DNA of 64,000 bases, taken from assembly GCF_014643835.1 (NCBI RefSeq), contig NZ_BMKD01000001.1, positions 186,001 through 250,000 on the forward strand, written 5' to 3'. Shown here piece by piece: positions 53,342-61,859 of the stretch. Source of the DNA: Mucilaginibacter rubeus. GTDB lineage: Bacteria > Bacteroidota > Bacteroidia > Sphingobacteriales > Sphingobacteriaceae. Position 1 is the stretch's first letter; each line of letters opens with the position of its first letter. Below the pieces are notes generated by a model that ran no database searches, was not told the DNA's origin, and worked only from the letters and a program-made list of their open reading frames with translations. Both the position numbers and the translations under genes were made by a program.

Positions 53342-53962
53342 ATGTCTCACGAACAAATTGTTCATGACGATCATAATACTGCTGTCTGGCTTGCTTTTAA
53401 AGAAGGCAATTGGGATGCTTACACGCAATTATATAACCAATATTTTAAGGTACTCAACAACTACGGGCACAAATTTACCAGGGATGTTAATGTAATTGAG
53501 GATGCCATACATGATCTTTTTATTAGGCTTTGGACAAACAGGGCGGGGCTTGGCAATCCTGTATCGGTAAAAAACTATCTTTTCAAATCGTTGCGCAGCA
53601 TTATTTTCCGTAAGCTGCAGTCGAAATCGCGCTTTGTTGATATTGAGGATGAAGCGGAGCATAACTTTCCCTTTGAAATTTCATTCGATCAGCAGCTCAT
53701 GGCCGATGAGGAAGAACAGGAATTGCAGAAGAAGATTAAGTTTCATGTTAAAGCTTTGCCGGCACGGCAGCAGGAAATTATATACCTGCGTTTTTATGAG
53801 GGTTTAGGTTATGATGAAATTGCCGATATCATGGAAATAAACATTAGTTCGGCCTATAAACTGATCTATAAAGCATTCGATAACCTCCAGGATGTGCTAA
53901 AAACTTCAAAATTGGCTATTGTTTTAGCCCTGTATTCGTGCTTCTGCATAAATAATCATTAA
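53342..53962 (+). CDS. ECF sigma factor of the fucosidase SusCD locus
   Basis: The 206-residue protein has region 2 (about 22-95: WDAYTQLYNQYFKVLNNYGHKFTRD, DAIHDLFIRLWTNR) and region 4 (about 135-190: ALPARQQEIIYLRFYEGLGYDEIADIMEINISSAYKLI). It is followed by fecR and an STN-containing susC. The LacI-type palindrome just before it suggests dual control, by LacI and by the FecR relay. Confidence 0.92.
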   Translation: MSHEQIVHDDHNTAVWLAFKEGNWDAYTQLYNQYFKVLNNYGHKFTRDVNVIEDAIHDLFIRLWTNRAGLGNPVSVKNYLFKSLRSIIFRKLQSKSRFVDIEDEAEHNFPFEISFDQQLMADEEEQELQKKIKFHVKALPARQQEIIYLRFYEGLGYDEIADIMEINISSAYKLIYKAFDNLQDVLKTSKLAIVLALYSCFCINNH

Positions 53963-54041
53963 AAAATAAATTTTTTTTCAGTTTGTAGGGATAATTGGGG
54001 TAGGGTGCTGTCTATAAGGAGTAAATAACACCTTATAAACA

Positions 54042-55076
54042 ATGCAGATAGCCAAATACAGTAATTATACCCTGCCGGATTTTTTAGAGGACGATGATTT
54101 TCTCCGTTTTGTGATCAATCCCACACATAACGACACTGTTTTTTGGCAGCAGGTCACAGCAGAATATTCGCAACAGAAAGAAATAATTGCCGAAGCTTCA
54201 AAAATTATTAAAGCATACCGTAAACAGGATGTTTTTACCAACGAAGAAAATCAATCGAAAGTTTGGCAGAGGATTGAATCAACGTTGCAAAAAGATCGGG
54301 TTAAGCCAAAGATCTTCACATTAAACGGGTTCCTCCGTGTTGCTGCGATGTTGTTGCTTGTATCCTCCATAGGTATCGCTTTATGGCTGATAAAAGGCAG
54401 GCAAAATGAAATTGATACTACTTATGGAGAGTTGAGCACTGTCACCTTGCCCGATGGCTCAACCGTGGTGCTCAATGGTAACTCGAAATTAACTTACTCC
54501 GATAACTGGGATAAAAATTCAAGAGAGGTTTGGATAAATGGAGAAGGATTGTTCAATGTAACGCATATCAATAAAGACCCAGCCCATATTAAGCCTTCTG
54601 AAAGATTTATTGTGCATTGCCCTGATATGGATATTGAGGTGTTGGGCACAACTTTTAATGTCAGAAGCAGGCATAATAAAACCAACGTAGGTTTAGTTCA
54701 GGGAAAGATCAGGCTTGATTACGTTGATGCCGTAACGGGGAAACAATCGCTTATTATGAAACCGGGCGATTACGTGCAGCATACTTATAAAAAAGCACTT
54801 ACCCGCATTACTCTTCCCGCTCCTGAAAAAATCACCAAATGGACAAAACACCAGCTTTTATTTAATGATGCCAGCCTGGCGCAGATCAGCGAGATCATGA
54901 CCGATGATTACGGCTATCAGGTTGATTTTTCAAGCCCCGACTTAACCAATTTCAAAATAGAAGGTGAGATCAACGTGCCTAATGTTGAGGAATTAATTGA
55001 AACTATATCCACCACACTTCCGGTGAAAATTACCCGAACAGACAAAAATATCACTATAACAAAATTAAACCCCTAA
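54042..55076 (+). CDS. FecR-type anti-sigma factor
   Basis: The 344-residue protein has a cytoplasmic N-terminus (about 1-100), one membrane helix (LRVAAMLLLVSSIGIALWLI, about 98-118) and a periplasmic FecR domain (LPDGSTVVLNGNSKLTYSD, INGEGLFNVTHI, IEVLGTTFNVRSR). A C-terminal STN-like domain follows (LAQISEIMTDDYGYQVDFS). It links the downstream SusC to the upstream sigma. It ends 11 bp before the susC ATG. Confidence 0.93.
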   Translation: MQIAKYSNYTLPDFLEDDDFLRFVINPTHNDTVFWQQVTAEYSQQKEIIAEASKIIKAYRKQDVFTNEENQSKVWQRIESTLQKDRVKPKIFTLNGFLRVAAMLLLVSSIGIALWLIKGRQNEIDTTYGELSTVTLPDGSTVVLNGNSKLTYSDNWDKNSREVWINGEGLFNVTHINKDPAHIKPSERFIVHCPDMDIEVLGTTFNVRSRHNKTNVGLVQGKIRLDYVDAVTGKQSLIMKPGDYVQHTYKKALTRITLPAPEKITKWTKHQLLFNDASLAQISEIMTDDYGYQVDFSSPDLTNFKIEGEINVPNVEELIETISTTLPVKITRTDKNITITKLNP

Positions 55077-55087
55077 ACGAATAACTT

Positions 55088-58000
55088 ATGAGAAAACTCG
55101 ACTCATTCATTTTTTTAAGATGTTGCTGTTTCCTGATGGTATTGCTTGGCCGGTCGGCATACGGCTATGCCCAAATGGCATTAACCAGTAACAACAGGAT
55201 CCACGCAAAAAGTTACGGTTATACAGCTCCGCAGGCTGTTGAAAACAAGGTACTCCTAAAAGATGCGCTGGATAACCTGAAAAAACAATTCAATGTTCAG
55301 ATAGCTTACCAGGAAGGTTTGCTTGATAACAAGTTTGTACCGGCAAATTTAACAAGCAATATAAGCCAGTTAACGCTTGACGATAATTTGAAACAATTGT
55401 TATCTGCATTTCAGTTAACATATCGCAAAATAAATGATAACCAGATCTCGATTTTTACGATAAAGGACTTTATTTCTTCAACCAATGCAGCTGTTGCAGC
55501 AGTTACATTAACAGGTAAGGTAGTGGATGCAGGCGATGGTCAGCCGGTTGTTGGCGCATCGGTTTATTTAAAAATGGATAATAAGGTGGGGGCAATTACC
55601 GATATTACAGGCAGCTTCAGATTGATAGTGCCAGATAAGTACACGGGTAAGCCATTGACGCTGGTGGTAGCCTATGTAGGATACAACCAGGAAGAAGTTT
55701 CCGTAACTGACCCTGCATCACCTTTGCAAATTAAACTGATGCAAAATAACAAAGCCCTTAATGAGGTTGTGGTTACTGCTCTTGGTATCAGCAAGCAAAA
55801 AAAATCATTGGGCTATTCGGTGACTGAGGTTAAGGGTACCGAATTTACTCAGGCCCGTGAAAATAACGTGGCTAATGCGCTTACCGGTAAAGTAGCCGGT
55901 GTTAACGCGGCGGGCTTATCAACCGGTCCGGGCGGTTCAAGCCGCGTGGTGATCAGGGGTAACGGCGGTCTTGCCGGTGATAACCAGCCATTATATGTGG
56001 TGAACGGTATGCCGATTGATAACAGCGTACCCGGTGGCCCTGCTACGGTTAATGGTATTACCAATAATGTTGACCGCGGTGATGGTATAGCAGCTATAAA
56101 CCCTGATGATATTGAGTCGATAAGCGTACTTAAAGGTGGTACAGCTGCGGCCCTTTACGGCTCACGCGCAGCAAATGGCGTTATTTTAATCACCACCAAA
56201 AAAGGCCGCATTCAAAAAGGTGTGGGAGTAGAATTTAACTCGACGGCCACCTACGATAATGTGGCTGTATTCCCAGATTACCAGTACGAATACGGGCAGG
56301 GAGACGGCGGTGTAAAGCCAACTACCCTGGCTGCAGCACAGGCAAGCGGAAGACGCTCGTGGGGGGCGAAAATTGACGGCTCAACCGATTACGTTGCTGT
56401 CGACGGGCTTACTCATCCTTATGTTGCACAGAAAAATAACCTTAGAAATTACTATCAAACAGGAAGCACTTATACCAACAGCCTTGCATTTTTAGGCGGT
56501 AACGAGGCTTTTACCTACAGATTTTCGGCTGCCGATTTGAACAGTAAAGGTATTTTGCCGGGTACTACCTATGATCGTAAAACTTTTAATCTCGCCCTGA
56601 ACGGCAAACTGAGCGATAAGCTATCGATAGAGGCTTTAGCACAATACAACGTTGAAACCGGCCATAACCGTACAGGCGCAGGCGATGCTTTGGGTAACCC
56701 AAACTGGACCCCGCTTGAGGTTGCTAATACCGTTGATGTTCGCTGGTTAAAGCCGGGTTATGATGCTTTGGGCAATGAACAGATCTGGAACGATGCATCC
56801 ATCGCGTCAAACGGATATTTTGTGATCAATAAATACAAGGAAGATGATGTGAAGAACCGTTTTATTGGCCAGGGATCGGTTATTTATTCGCCTATAAAAA
56901 ACCTTACTTTCAAAGCCACCATCAGCCGCGATTTTTTTAATTACAACTATACCAATATACTACCAACCGGTACATTGTACATACCTAATGGCCAGTATGC
57001 AGGCATTAAATCGGATGTTTCTGAAACCAACGAGTTAGCTACCGTTAGTTATAAAACAAAGATCATCAGCGATTTAAATGTAAATGTTTTGGGCGGCGTA
57101 AACAGCCGTAAATACGCAACCAATCAGCTAACATTTAGTGGTTCGCAATTTATTATCCCGTATTTTTACAGCTTTACCAATCTTGCGGTTTCATCAACTA
57201 CACCTTACAATGCCAAAATCGTGACCAACTCGGTTTTTGATTCGGCCGATTTTGATTACAAAAGTTTGTTCTTCTTATCATTCACGGGCAGGAAAGATTG
57301 GTTTTCAACACTGAGCCCTAAAAGCAACAGTATATTTTATCCAAGCGTAGGCGGTAGCTTTATCCTGTCTGACGCGGTTAAACTTCCTGAGTTTTTTAAC
57401 CTTGCTAAATTGCGCGGTTCATGGGCACAGGTAGGCGGCGGTGCTCCTGATCCGTATGTTATTAACCTTACGTACAGCAACGTGCCAAGCGCAGGGCAGC
57501 CATTGCAAAATGTAACCAGCAATAACATTACTAATAGCAATCTTAAACCATACACCTCAACAACGTTTGAAGGCGGCTTTGAGTTGCAGATGCTCAAGAG
57601 CCGTTTAGGTTTAGACGTTACCTTGTATGATCGTAAAACAACTAACGATATCGTAAATACAGCTATTTCTTCAACATCGGGCTATAATAATGTGATCCTG
57701 AACGTTGGTGAGGTGAGCAACAAAGGTATTGAGGTATTATTGAACGGTACACCTGTAAAAACAAGCAGCTTTACCTGGACTGCAAGCTACAACGTAGCTT
57801 ATAACGATAACAAGGTAGTTAAACTGGCACCCGGCCTTAACACTATTCAGCTGGCTACTTCGGTAGGTAACTGGGGGATTTTAGATAATATTGAAGGTAA
57901 ACCCTTTGGTATGATTGTGGGTACACGTATGCAAAAGGACGCTCAGGGCAACGTGGTATTTAACGCTACCACCGGCTTGCCTGTACAAACACCTTTACAG

Positions 58001-58540
58001 CAACTGGGCAAAAGCGTTGCACCGCTTACCATGGGTTTAACCAATGAATTCAGGTATAAACGGTTCTCGTTAAACTTCCTGGTTGATGGCAAATTTGGTA
58101 ATAAGGTGTTTTCGGTTATGGAGGTTTACGCCACCCGTTTGGGCTTGATGAAATCAACGTTGCCGGGTCGCGAAAACGGCTTAGTATTGAACGGTGTTGA
58201 TCAAACCGGCGCGCCTTATACCCGTACGGTGCCGGTGAGCGGGTTAAGGTCATACTATGATAATTATAAAACGTATTCCGACTTGTTTTTACACGATGGC
58301 AGCTTTGTTAAACTTCGCCAGGTTATCCTGTCGTACGCGCTTCCAACAAACCTTTTAAACAAAGTTAAGATCCAGTCGGCCAGTATCTCTTTTGTGGCCC
58401 GGAACCTTTGGACTATTTATAAGCAAACAGACAATTTTGATCCGGAGCAAAGTTTTACCAACAGTAATGCACAGGGCTTCGAGTCTATCGGTTTACCACG
58501 TACCCGCTCACTTGGCGTAAACCTGGCTGTTAAGTTTTAA
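55088..58540 (+). CDS. SusC/RagA transporter with STN signalling domain
   Basis: The 1150-residue protein has an N-terminal signal (ending YGYAQM), an STN domain (about 50-120: LKDALDNLKKQFNVQIAYQEG), a CarboxypepD-like domain (TGKVVDAGDGQPVVGASVYL), a plug (LNEVVVTALGISKQKKSLGYSV, QPLYVVNGMPIDNS) and a barrel ending RSLGVNLAVKF. The STN lets it induce its own operon. Its partner is of the SusD-like_2 type. The fucosidase downstream suggests a fucosylated glycan as substrate. Confidence 0.95.
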   Translation: MRKLDSFIFLRCCCFLMVLLGRSAYGYAQMALTSNNRIHAKSYGYTAPQAVENKVLLKDALDNLKKQFNVQIAYQEGLLDNKFVPANLTSNISQLTLDDNLKQLLSAFQLTYRKINDNQISIFTIKDFISSTNAAVAAVTLTGKVVDAGDGQPVVGASVYLKMDNKVGAITDITGSFRLIVPDKYTGKPLTLVVAYVGYNQEEVSVTDPASPLQIKLMQNNKALNEVVVTALGISKQKKSLGYSVTEVKGTEFTQARENNVANALTGKVAGVNAAGLSTGPGGSSRVVIRGNGGLAGDNQPLYVVNGMPIDNSVPGGPATVNGITNNVDRGDGIAAINPDDIESISVLKGGTAAALYGSRAANGVILITTKKGRIQKGVGVEFNSTATYDNVAVFPDYQYEYGQGDGGVKPTTLAAAQASGRRSWGAKIDGSTDYVAVDGLTHPYVAQKNNLRNYYQTGSTYTNSLAFLGGNEAFTYRFSAADLNSKGILPGTTYDRKTFNLALNGKLSDKLSIEALAQYNVETGHNRTGAGDALGNPNWTPLEVANTVDVRWLKPGYDALGNEQIWNDASIASNGYFVINKYKEDDVKNRFIGQGSVIYSPIKNLTFKATISRDFFNYNYTNILPTGTLYIPNGQYAGIKSDVSETNELATVSYKTKIISDLNVNVLGGVNSRKYATNQLTFSGSQFIIPYFYSFTNLAVSSTTPYNAKIVTNSVFDSADFDYKSLFFLSFTGRKDWFSTLSPKSNSIFYPSVGGSFILSDAVKLPEFFNLAKLRGSWAQVGGGAPDPYVINLTYSNVPSAGQPLQNVTSNNITNSNLKPYTSTTFEGGFELQMLKSRLGLDVTLYDRKTTNDIVNTAISSTSGYNNVILNVGEVSNKGIEVLLNGTPVKTSSFTWTASYNVAYNDNKVVKLAPGLNTIQLATSVGNWGILDNIEGKPFGMIVGTRMQKDAQGNVVFNATTGLPVQTPLQQLGKSVAPLTMGLTNEFRYKRFSLNFLVDGKFGNKVFSVMEVYATRLGLMKSTLPGRENGLVLNGVDQTGAPYTRTVPVSGLRSYYDNYKTYSDLFLHDGSFVKLRQVILSYALPTNLLNKVKIQSASISFVARNLWTIYKQTDNFDPEQSFTNSNAQGFESIGLPRTRSLGVNLAVKF

Positions 58541-58557
58541 CAATTAAATTGAATACG

Positions 58558-60090
58558 ATGAAAAGACATTTAACCAAATATATTTATTGTTCCCTGGTAA
58601 TGCTCGGCATTATCGCCACGCAATCGTGTACCAAAAATTTTGATACGCTTAATGTTAACCCGGATGCATCTTCAAAAGCGGTACCACAATACATTTTTAC
58701 CAAAGCCCAGTATGATGGTACGGCCCGCATACTTGATTTGTTGCTGGGCACCATGCAGTACACCACCAGTTTTAATGACGTGGCCGGTTTCGGGTCAAAA
58801 TATGTATTGAGCCAGGGCCCGCAGTCGGCGGCAGCTTTCACCAATGCTTATCCTAATGAGATCAACGAATTAGGTGAGGTTTTAAAAGCGGTTGGCACCG
58901 ATGCTTCACAGGTAAACCTGCAGGCCGAAGCGAGGATCTGGAAAGTATATTGCTTCAGCAGGCTTACCGACTTGTATGGCGATATCCCATATTCGCAGGC
59001 TGCACAGGGTTATAATCAGGCTATATATAAGCCGGCTTACGATGCACAAAAAGATATCTATGCCGATTTGTTGAAGGAGCTTGACCAGGCGGCCCAAAGC
59101 CTTGATGCTGCCAAGACAACTTTCGGTTCGGCCGATTTAATTTATGGCGGCAATACCGTAAAGTGGAAAAAGTTTGCTTACTCGCTTATGCTCAGGTGTG
59201 CCATGCGCATGACCAAAGTTGATATCGCTCAAGCGCAAACATGGGCAACAAAGGCTATAGCAGGCGGTGTTATTTTAGATGATGCCGATGTGGCCAAAGT
59301 AGCTTACGTTGGTGCCGGCCAGGACATCAACAAAAACCCTTTAGCGCTTGATCTTTATAACAACGATTATATTGCAGGTAACGGCAGTACCAATACCGAA
59401 GGAGGCAAGTACCAGGATGTGTTTATTAATTATCTGAAAGCCAATAAAGATCCGCGCCTGGCCGTAGTATCTGTAGTGTGGAACGGCGGCGTAGCTGATA
59501 CTACTTCAGCTATTCAAAAAGGTATGTCAGCAGGATTAAATGCCAAACCTGCCGATTTTGTAACCTATTCAGAGCCAAATCCTAAAACGATATTGCTGTT
59601 AAATTCTCCGCGATTGGTTTTTACCGCTGCCGAAAGTTATTTCCTGTTATCTGAAGCTGCCGCAAGGGGATGGTATACCGCTGCTACCGCCGAGTCATTA
59701 TACCAAAATGGCATTGCCGCATCCATGCGTCAATGGAGCATTATTGCCGGTAGCGCAGGTACTATTACAACGGCCCAGATCAACTCATACATTAACGCGC
59801 ATCCTTTTAATACAGGTGGCACGCTTGATCAAAAAATGGAGCAGATATATACCCAGTTTTGGGTTGGCATATTCCCTGATGCGCAGGAGGTTTTTGCAAG
59901 CTACAGGCGTACAGGTTATCCTGCTCTGGTGCCTAATAATTATGTTGGTAATGCTACAGGCGGTAAAATATTCAGACGGATGTTATACCCTGTTGGCGAG
60001 CAAAACCTTAACGCAGCATCATATGCCGCTGCTATCTCCCGTCAGGGGCCGGATGATTTTTTAACCCGGATGTGGTGGGATAAACAATAA
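58558..60090 (+). CDS. SusD-like_2 type nutrient-binding lipoprotein
   Basis: The 510-residue protein has a lipoprotein signal (IIATQSC, Cys24) followed by TKNFDTLNVNPDASSKAVP, the typical SusD-like_2 (PF12771-type) start. Later family stretches include AEARIWKVYCFSRLTDLYGDIPYSQAAQG, ESYFLLSEAAARGW and a terminal RRMLYPVGEQNLNAASYAAA and WWDK. I use ATG 58558 rather than the TTG at 58549. It is 17 bp after susC. Confidence 0.93.
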   Translation: MKRHLTKYIYCSLVMLGIIATQSCTKNFDTLNVNPDASSKAVPQYIFTKAQYDGTARILDLLLGTMQYTTSFNDVAGFGSKYVLSQGPQSAAAFTNAYPNEINELGEVLKAVGTDASQVNLQAEARIWKVYCFSRLTDLYGDIPYSQAAQGYNQAIYKPAYDAQKDIYADLLKELDQAAQSLDAAKTTFGSADLIYGGNTVKWKKFAYSLMLRCAMRMTKVDIAQAQTWATKAIAGGVILDDADVAKVAYVGAGQDINKNPLALDLYNNDYIAGNGSTNTEGGKYQDVFINYLKANKDPRLAVVSVVWNGGVADTTSAIQKGMSAGLNAKPADFVTYSEPNPKTILLLNSPRLVFTAAESYFLLSEAAARGWYTAATAESLYQNGIAASMRQWSIIAGSAGTITTAQINSYINAHPFNTGGTLDQKMEQIYTQFWVGIFPDAQEVFASYRRTGYPALVPNNYVGNATGGKIFRRMLYPVGEQNLNAASYAAAISRQGPDDFLTRMWWDKQ

Positions 60091-60130
60091 TGTTAAAGTT
60101 TGATTTGTTAAATTAGTTGATGTTGTTTCG

Positions 60131-60160
60131 GGGAGGGCGTGGGGCCTTCCCTGATTTTTT
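60131..60160 (+). terminator. Hairpin between susD-3 and the fucosidase gene
   Basis: GGGAGGG and CCTTCCC pair (one G-T wobble) around GCGTGGGG-type loop sequence, then TGATTTTTTT. It ends 13 bp before the fucosidase ATG. Confidence 0.65.
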
Positions 60161-60173
60161 TAACCTTTTTTTG

Positions 60174-61802
60174 ATGTATAAGAAATACTTTTTTTTCCTG
60201 CTGCTGCTTTGTTGTATTCAGCGCGTATCGGCACAAAATGATTTGGTTAAGGATGATAATGCAAGTAATTATAACCTGAACAAACCCGAGCGCGAACTGT
60301 GGCTTAAAAATACCGGCTTGGGCTTGTTTATTCATTTTAGTATGGATAGCCAGCTGGGTGTGGTGATCAGTCACTCGCTGGTTGGGGCAAGTGACGATTA
60401 CGTAAACCGTTATTTTAATGAGCTACCTAAAACCTTTGATCCCTCCAAGTTTGATCCGCGCCAGATAGCGACGCTGGCAAAACTGGCGGGGATGAAATAC
60501 ATCGTTTTTACCACCAAGCATCACTCGGGTTTTTGTATGTGGGATACCAAAACAACCGATTTTAATATAACCCATACACCATACAAGAAAGACCTGTTAA
60601 AAGAGTTTGTGGATGCCACACGCGAAGCAGGATTGCAGGTGGGTTTTTATTTTTCGCCCGAGGATTTTAATTTTCTTCACGATCATCATATACCTATTAG
60701 TCGTACCGATGTGAAGATGGATACCCAAACCCGCCATGAATATGACGAATACACCCGGAAGCAATGCGAGGAACTGATGACCAATTATGGTAAAATAGAT
60801 ATACTTTTTATAGATGGCGATCCTAAGGAAGTGGTAAAGCAAACCTGCTGGAAGTTACAGCCGGACTTGCTGATAACCCGCGGCGCCATCAAAACGCCTG
60901 AGCAGATCATGCCGGGTGCCATGATCAATGAGCCATGGCTGTCATGCATTACGATGGGAACTGCCTGGGGATATCAGCCAACTAACGAGCGCTATAAATC
61001 GGGCACCCAGTTAATTGGTTTATTGATAGAGGCGAGGGCCAAAGGTGGCTCCCTGTTGTTAAACGTTGGCCCGAAGCCTGATGGCGCCTTGCCCATTGAA
61101 CAGGAAGAGCGGTTACGGGAAGTGTCGACCTGGTATTTTGTTAACCGCGAATGTATTGACAGTGTGCGAAGCTGGGTGATCAGCAAGGAGGGCGATACCT
61201 GGTTTACCGCTAAAAACGGGCATACACTTTATGCCATTGTTACCAATGCGGCTGATTGGAAGGAGGGGAGCCGCAAAACTTTTCTGATCCGTTCGGCCAT
61301 CGCCACTAATCAAACTCAGGTTAGTGTATTAGGGCAAAATAGTAAGGTTATTGAATATAAAACCGATGATGTAAGCTGCCGGTATAAGCAAACCGATAAG
61401 GGGCTTGAAGTATCTGTTGTAAAGGCGCAGCGTATTTATGATGATCACCGCTGGCCTAATCCGGTAGTGATCAAACTGGAAAATGTTGACCCCGTTTTTA
61501 AAGAAGCCGCCATTGTTGAAACAGGTGCGGGTTCAAAAATAAAGACCGGTGCAGTTTTAAAAGGTAAAATCCTGAATTACAAAAGTATTTCGGCAAAAAG
61601 GGCCCGGTTTGATTATCGCCCTTACCATGGACAGGTAGAAACTTTATATGCAGGTAAGTGGACAGCCGGCACCTGGGTAAATATTAAGACTGATGGCACT
61701 TTTGAAGCGACCATTCCACTAAAAGCCGATTACGAATACAAGGCTATAGTTGAACAGGCTAATGTTGAAATAGAAGGGGAGAACAAATTATTTAAGCCGT
61801 AA
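60174..61802 (+). CDS. GH29 alpha-L-fucosidase, exported
   Basis: The 542-residue exported enzyme has a signal peptide (MYKKYFFFLLLLCCIQRVSAQ, to about residue 21). The catalytic TIM barrel shows WLKNTGLGLFIHFS, FDPRQIATLAKLAGMKYIVFTTKHHSGFCMWDT, GLQVGFYFSPEDFNF and the nucleophile Asp214 in LFIDGDP. GSLLLNVGPKPDGALP and a C-terminal beta domain follow. GH29 enzymes release alpha-L-fucose with retention. ATG 60174 is chosen because upstream starts would precede the signal peptide and cross the hairpin. The FucP-like symporter at 8849 could import the fucose. Confidence 0.92.
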   Translation: MYKKYFFFLLLLCCIQRVSAQNDLVKDDNASNYNLNKPERELWLKNTGLGLFIHFSMDSQLGVVISHSLVGASDDYVNRYFNELPKTFDPSKFDPRQIATLAKLAGMKYIVFTTKHHSGFCMWDTKTTDFNITHTPYKKDLLKEFVDATREAGLQVGFYFSPEDFNFLHDHHIPISRTDVKMDTQTRHEYDEYTRKQCEELMTNYGKIDILFIDGDPKEVVKQTCWKLQPDLLITRGAIKTPEQIMPGAMINEPWLSCITMGTAWGYQPTNERYKSGTQLIGLLIEARAKGGSLLLNVGPKPDGALPIEQEERLREVSTWYFVNRECIDSVRSWVISKEGDTWFTAKNGHTLYAIVTNAADWKEGSRKTFLIRSAIATNQTQVSVLGQNSKVIEYKTDDVSCRYKQTDKGLEVSVVKAQRIYDDHRWPNPVVIKLENVDPVFKEAAIVETGAGSKIKTGAVLKGKILNYKSISAKRARFDYRPYHGQVETLYAGKWTAGTWVNIKTDGTFEATIPLKADYEYKAIVEQANVEIEGENKLFKP

Positions 61803-61859
61803 AATTTGGTGAGATTATGAAAAACGGGGGTACGTTTTGCGCAACCCCGTTTTTTGCTT

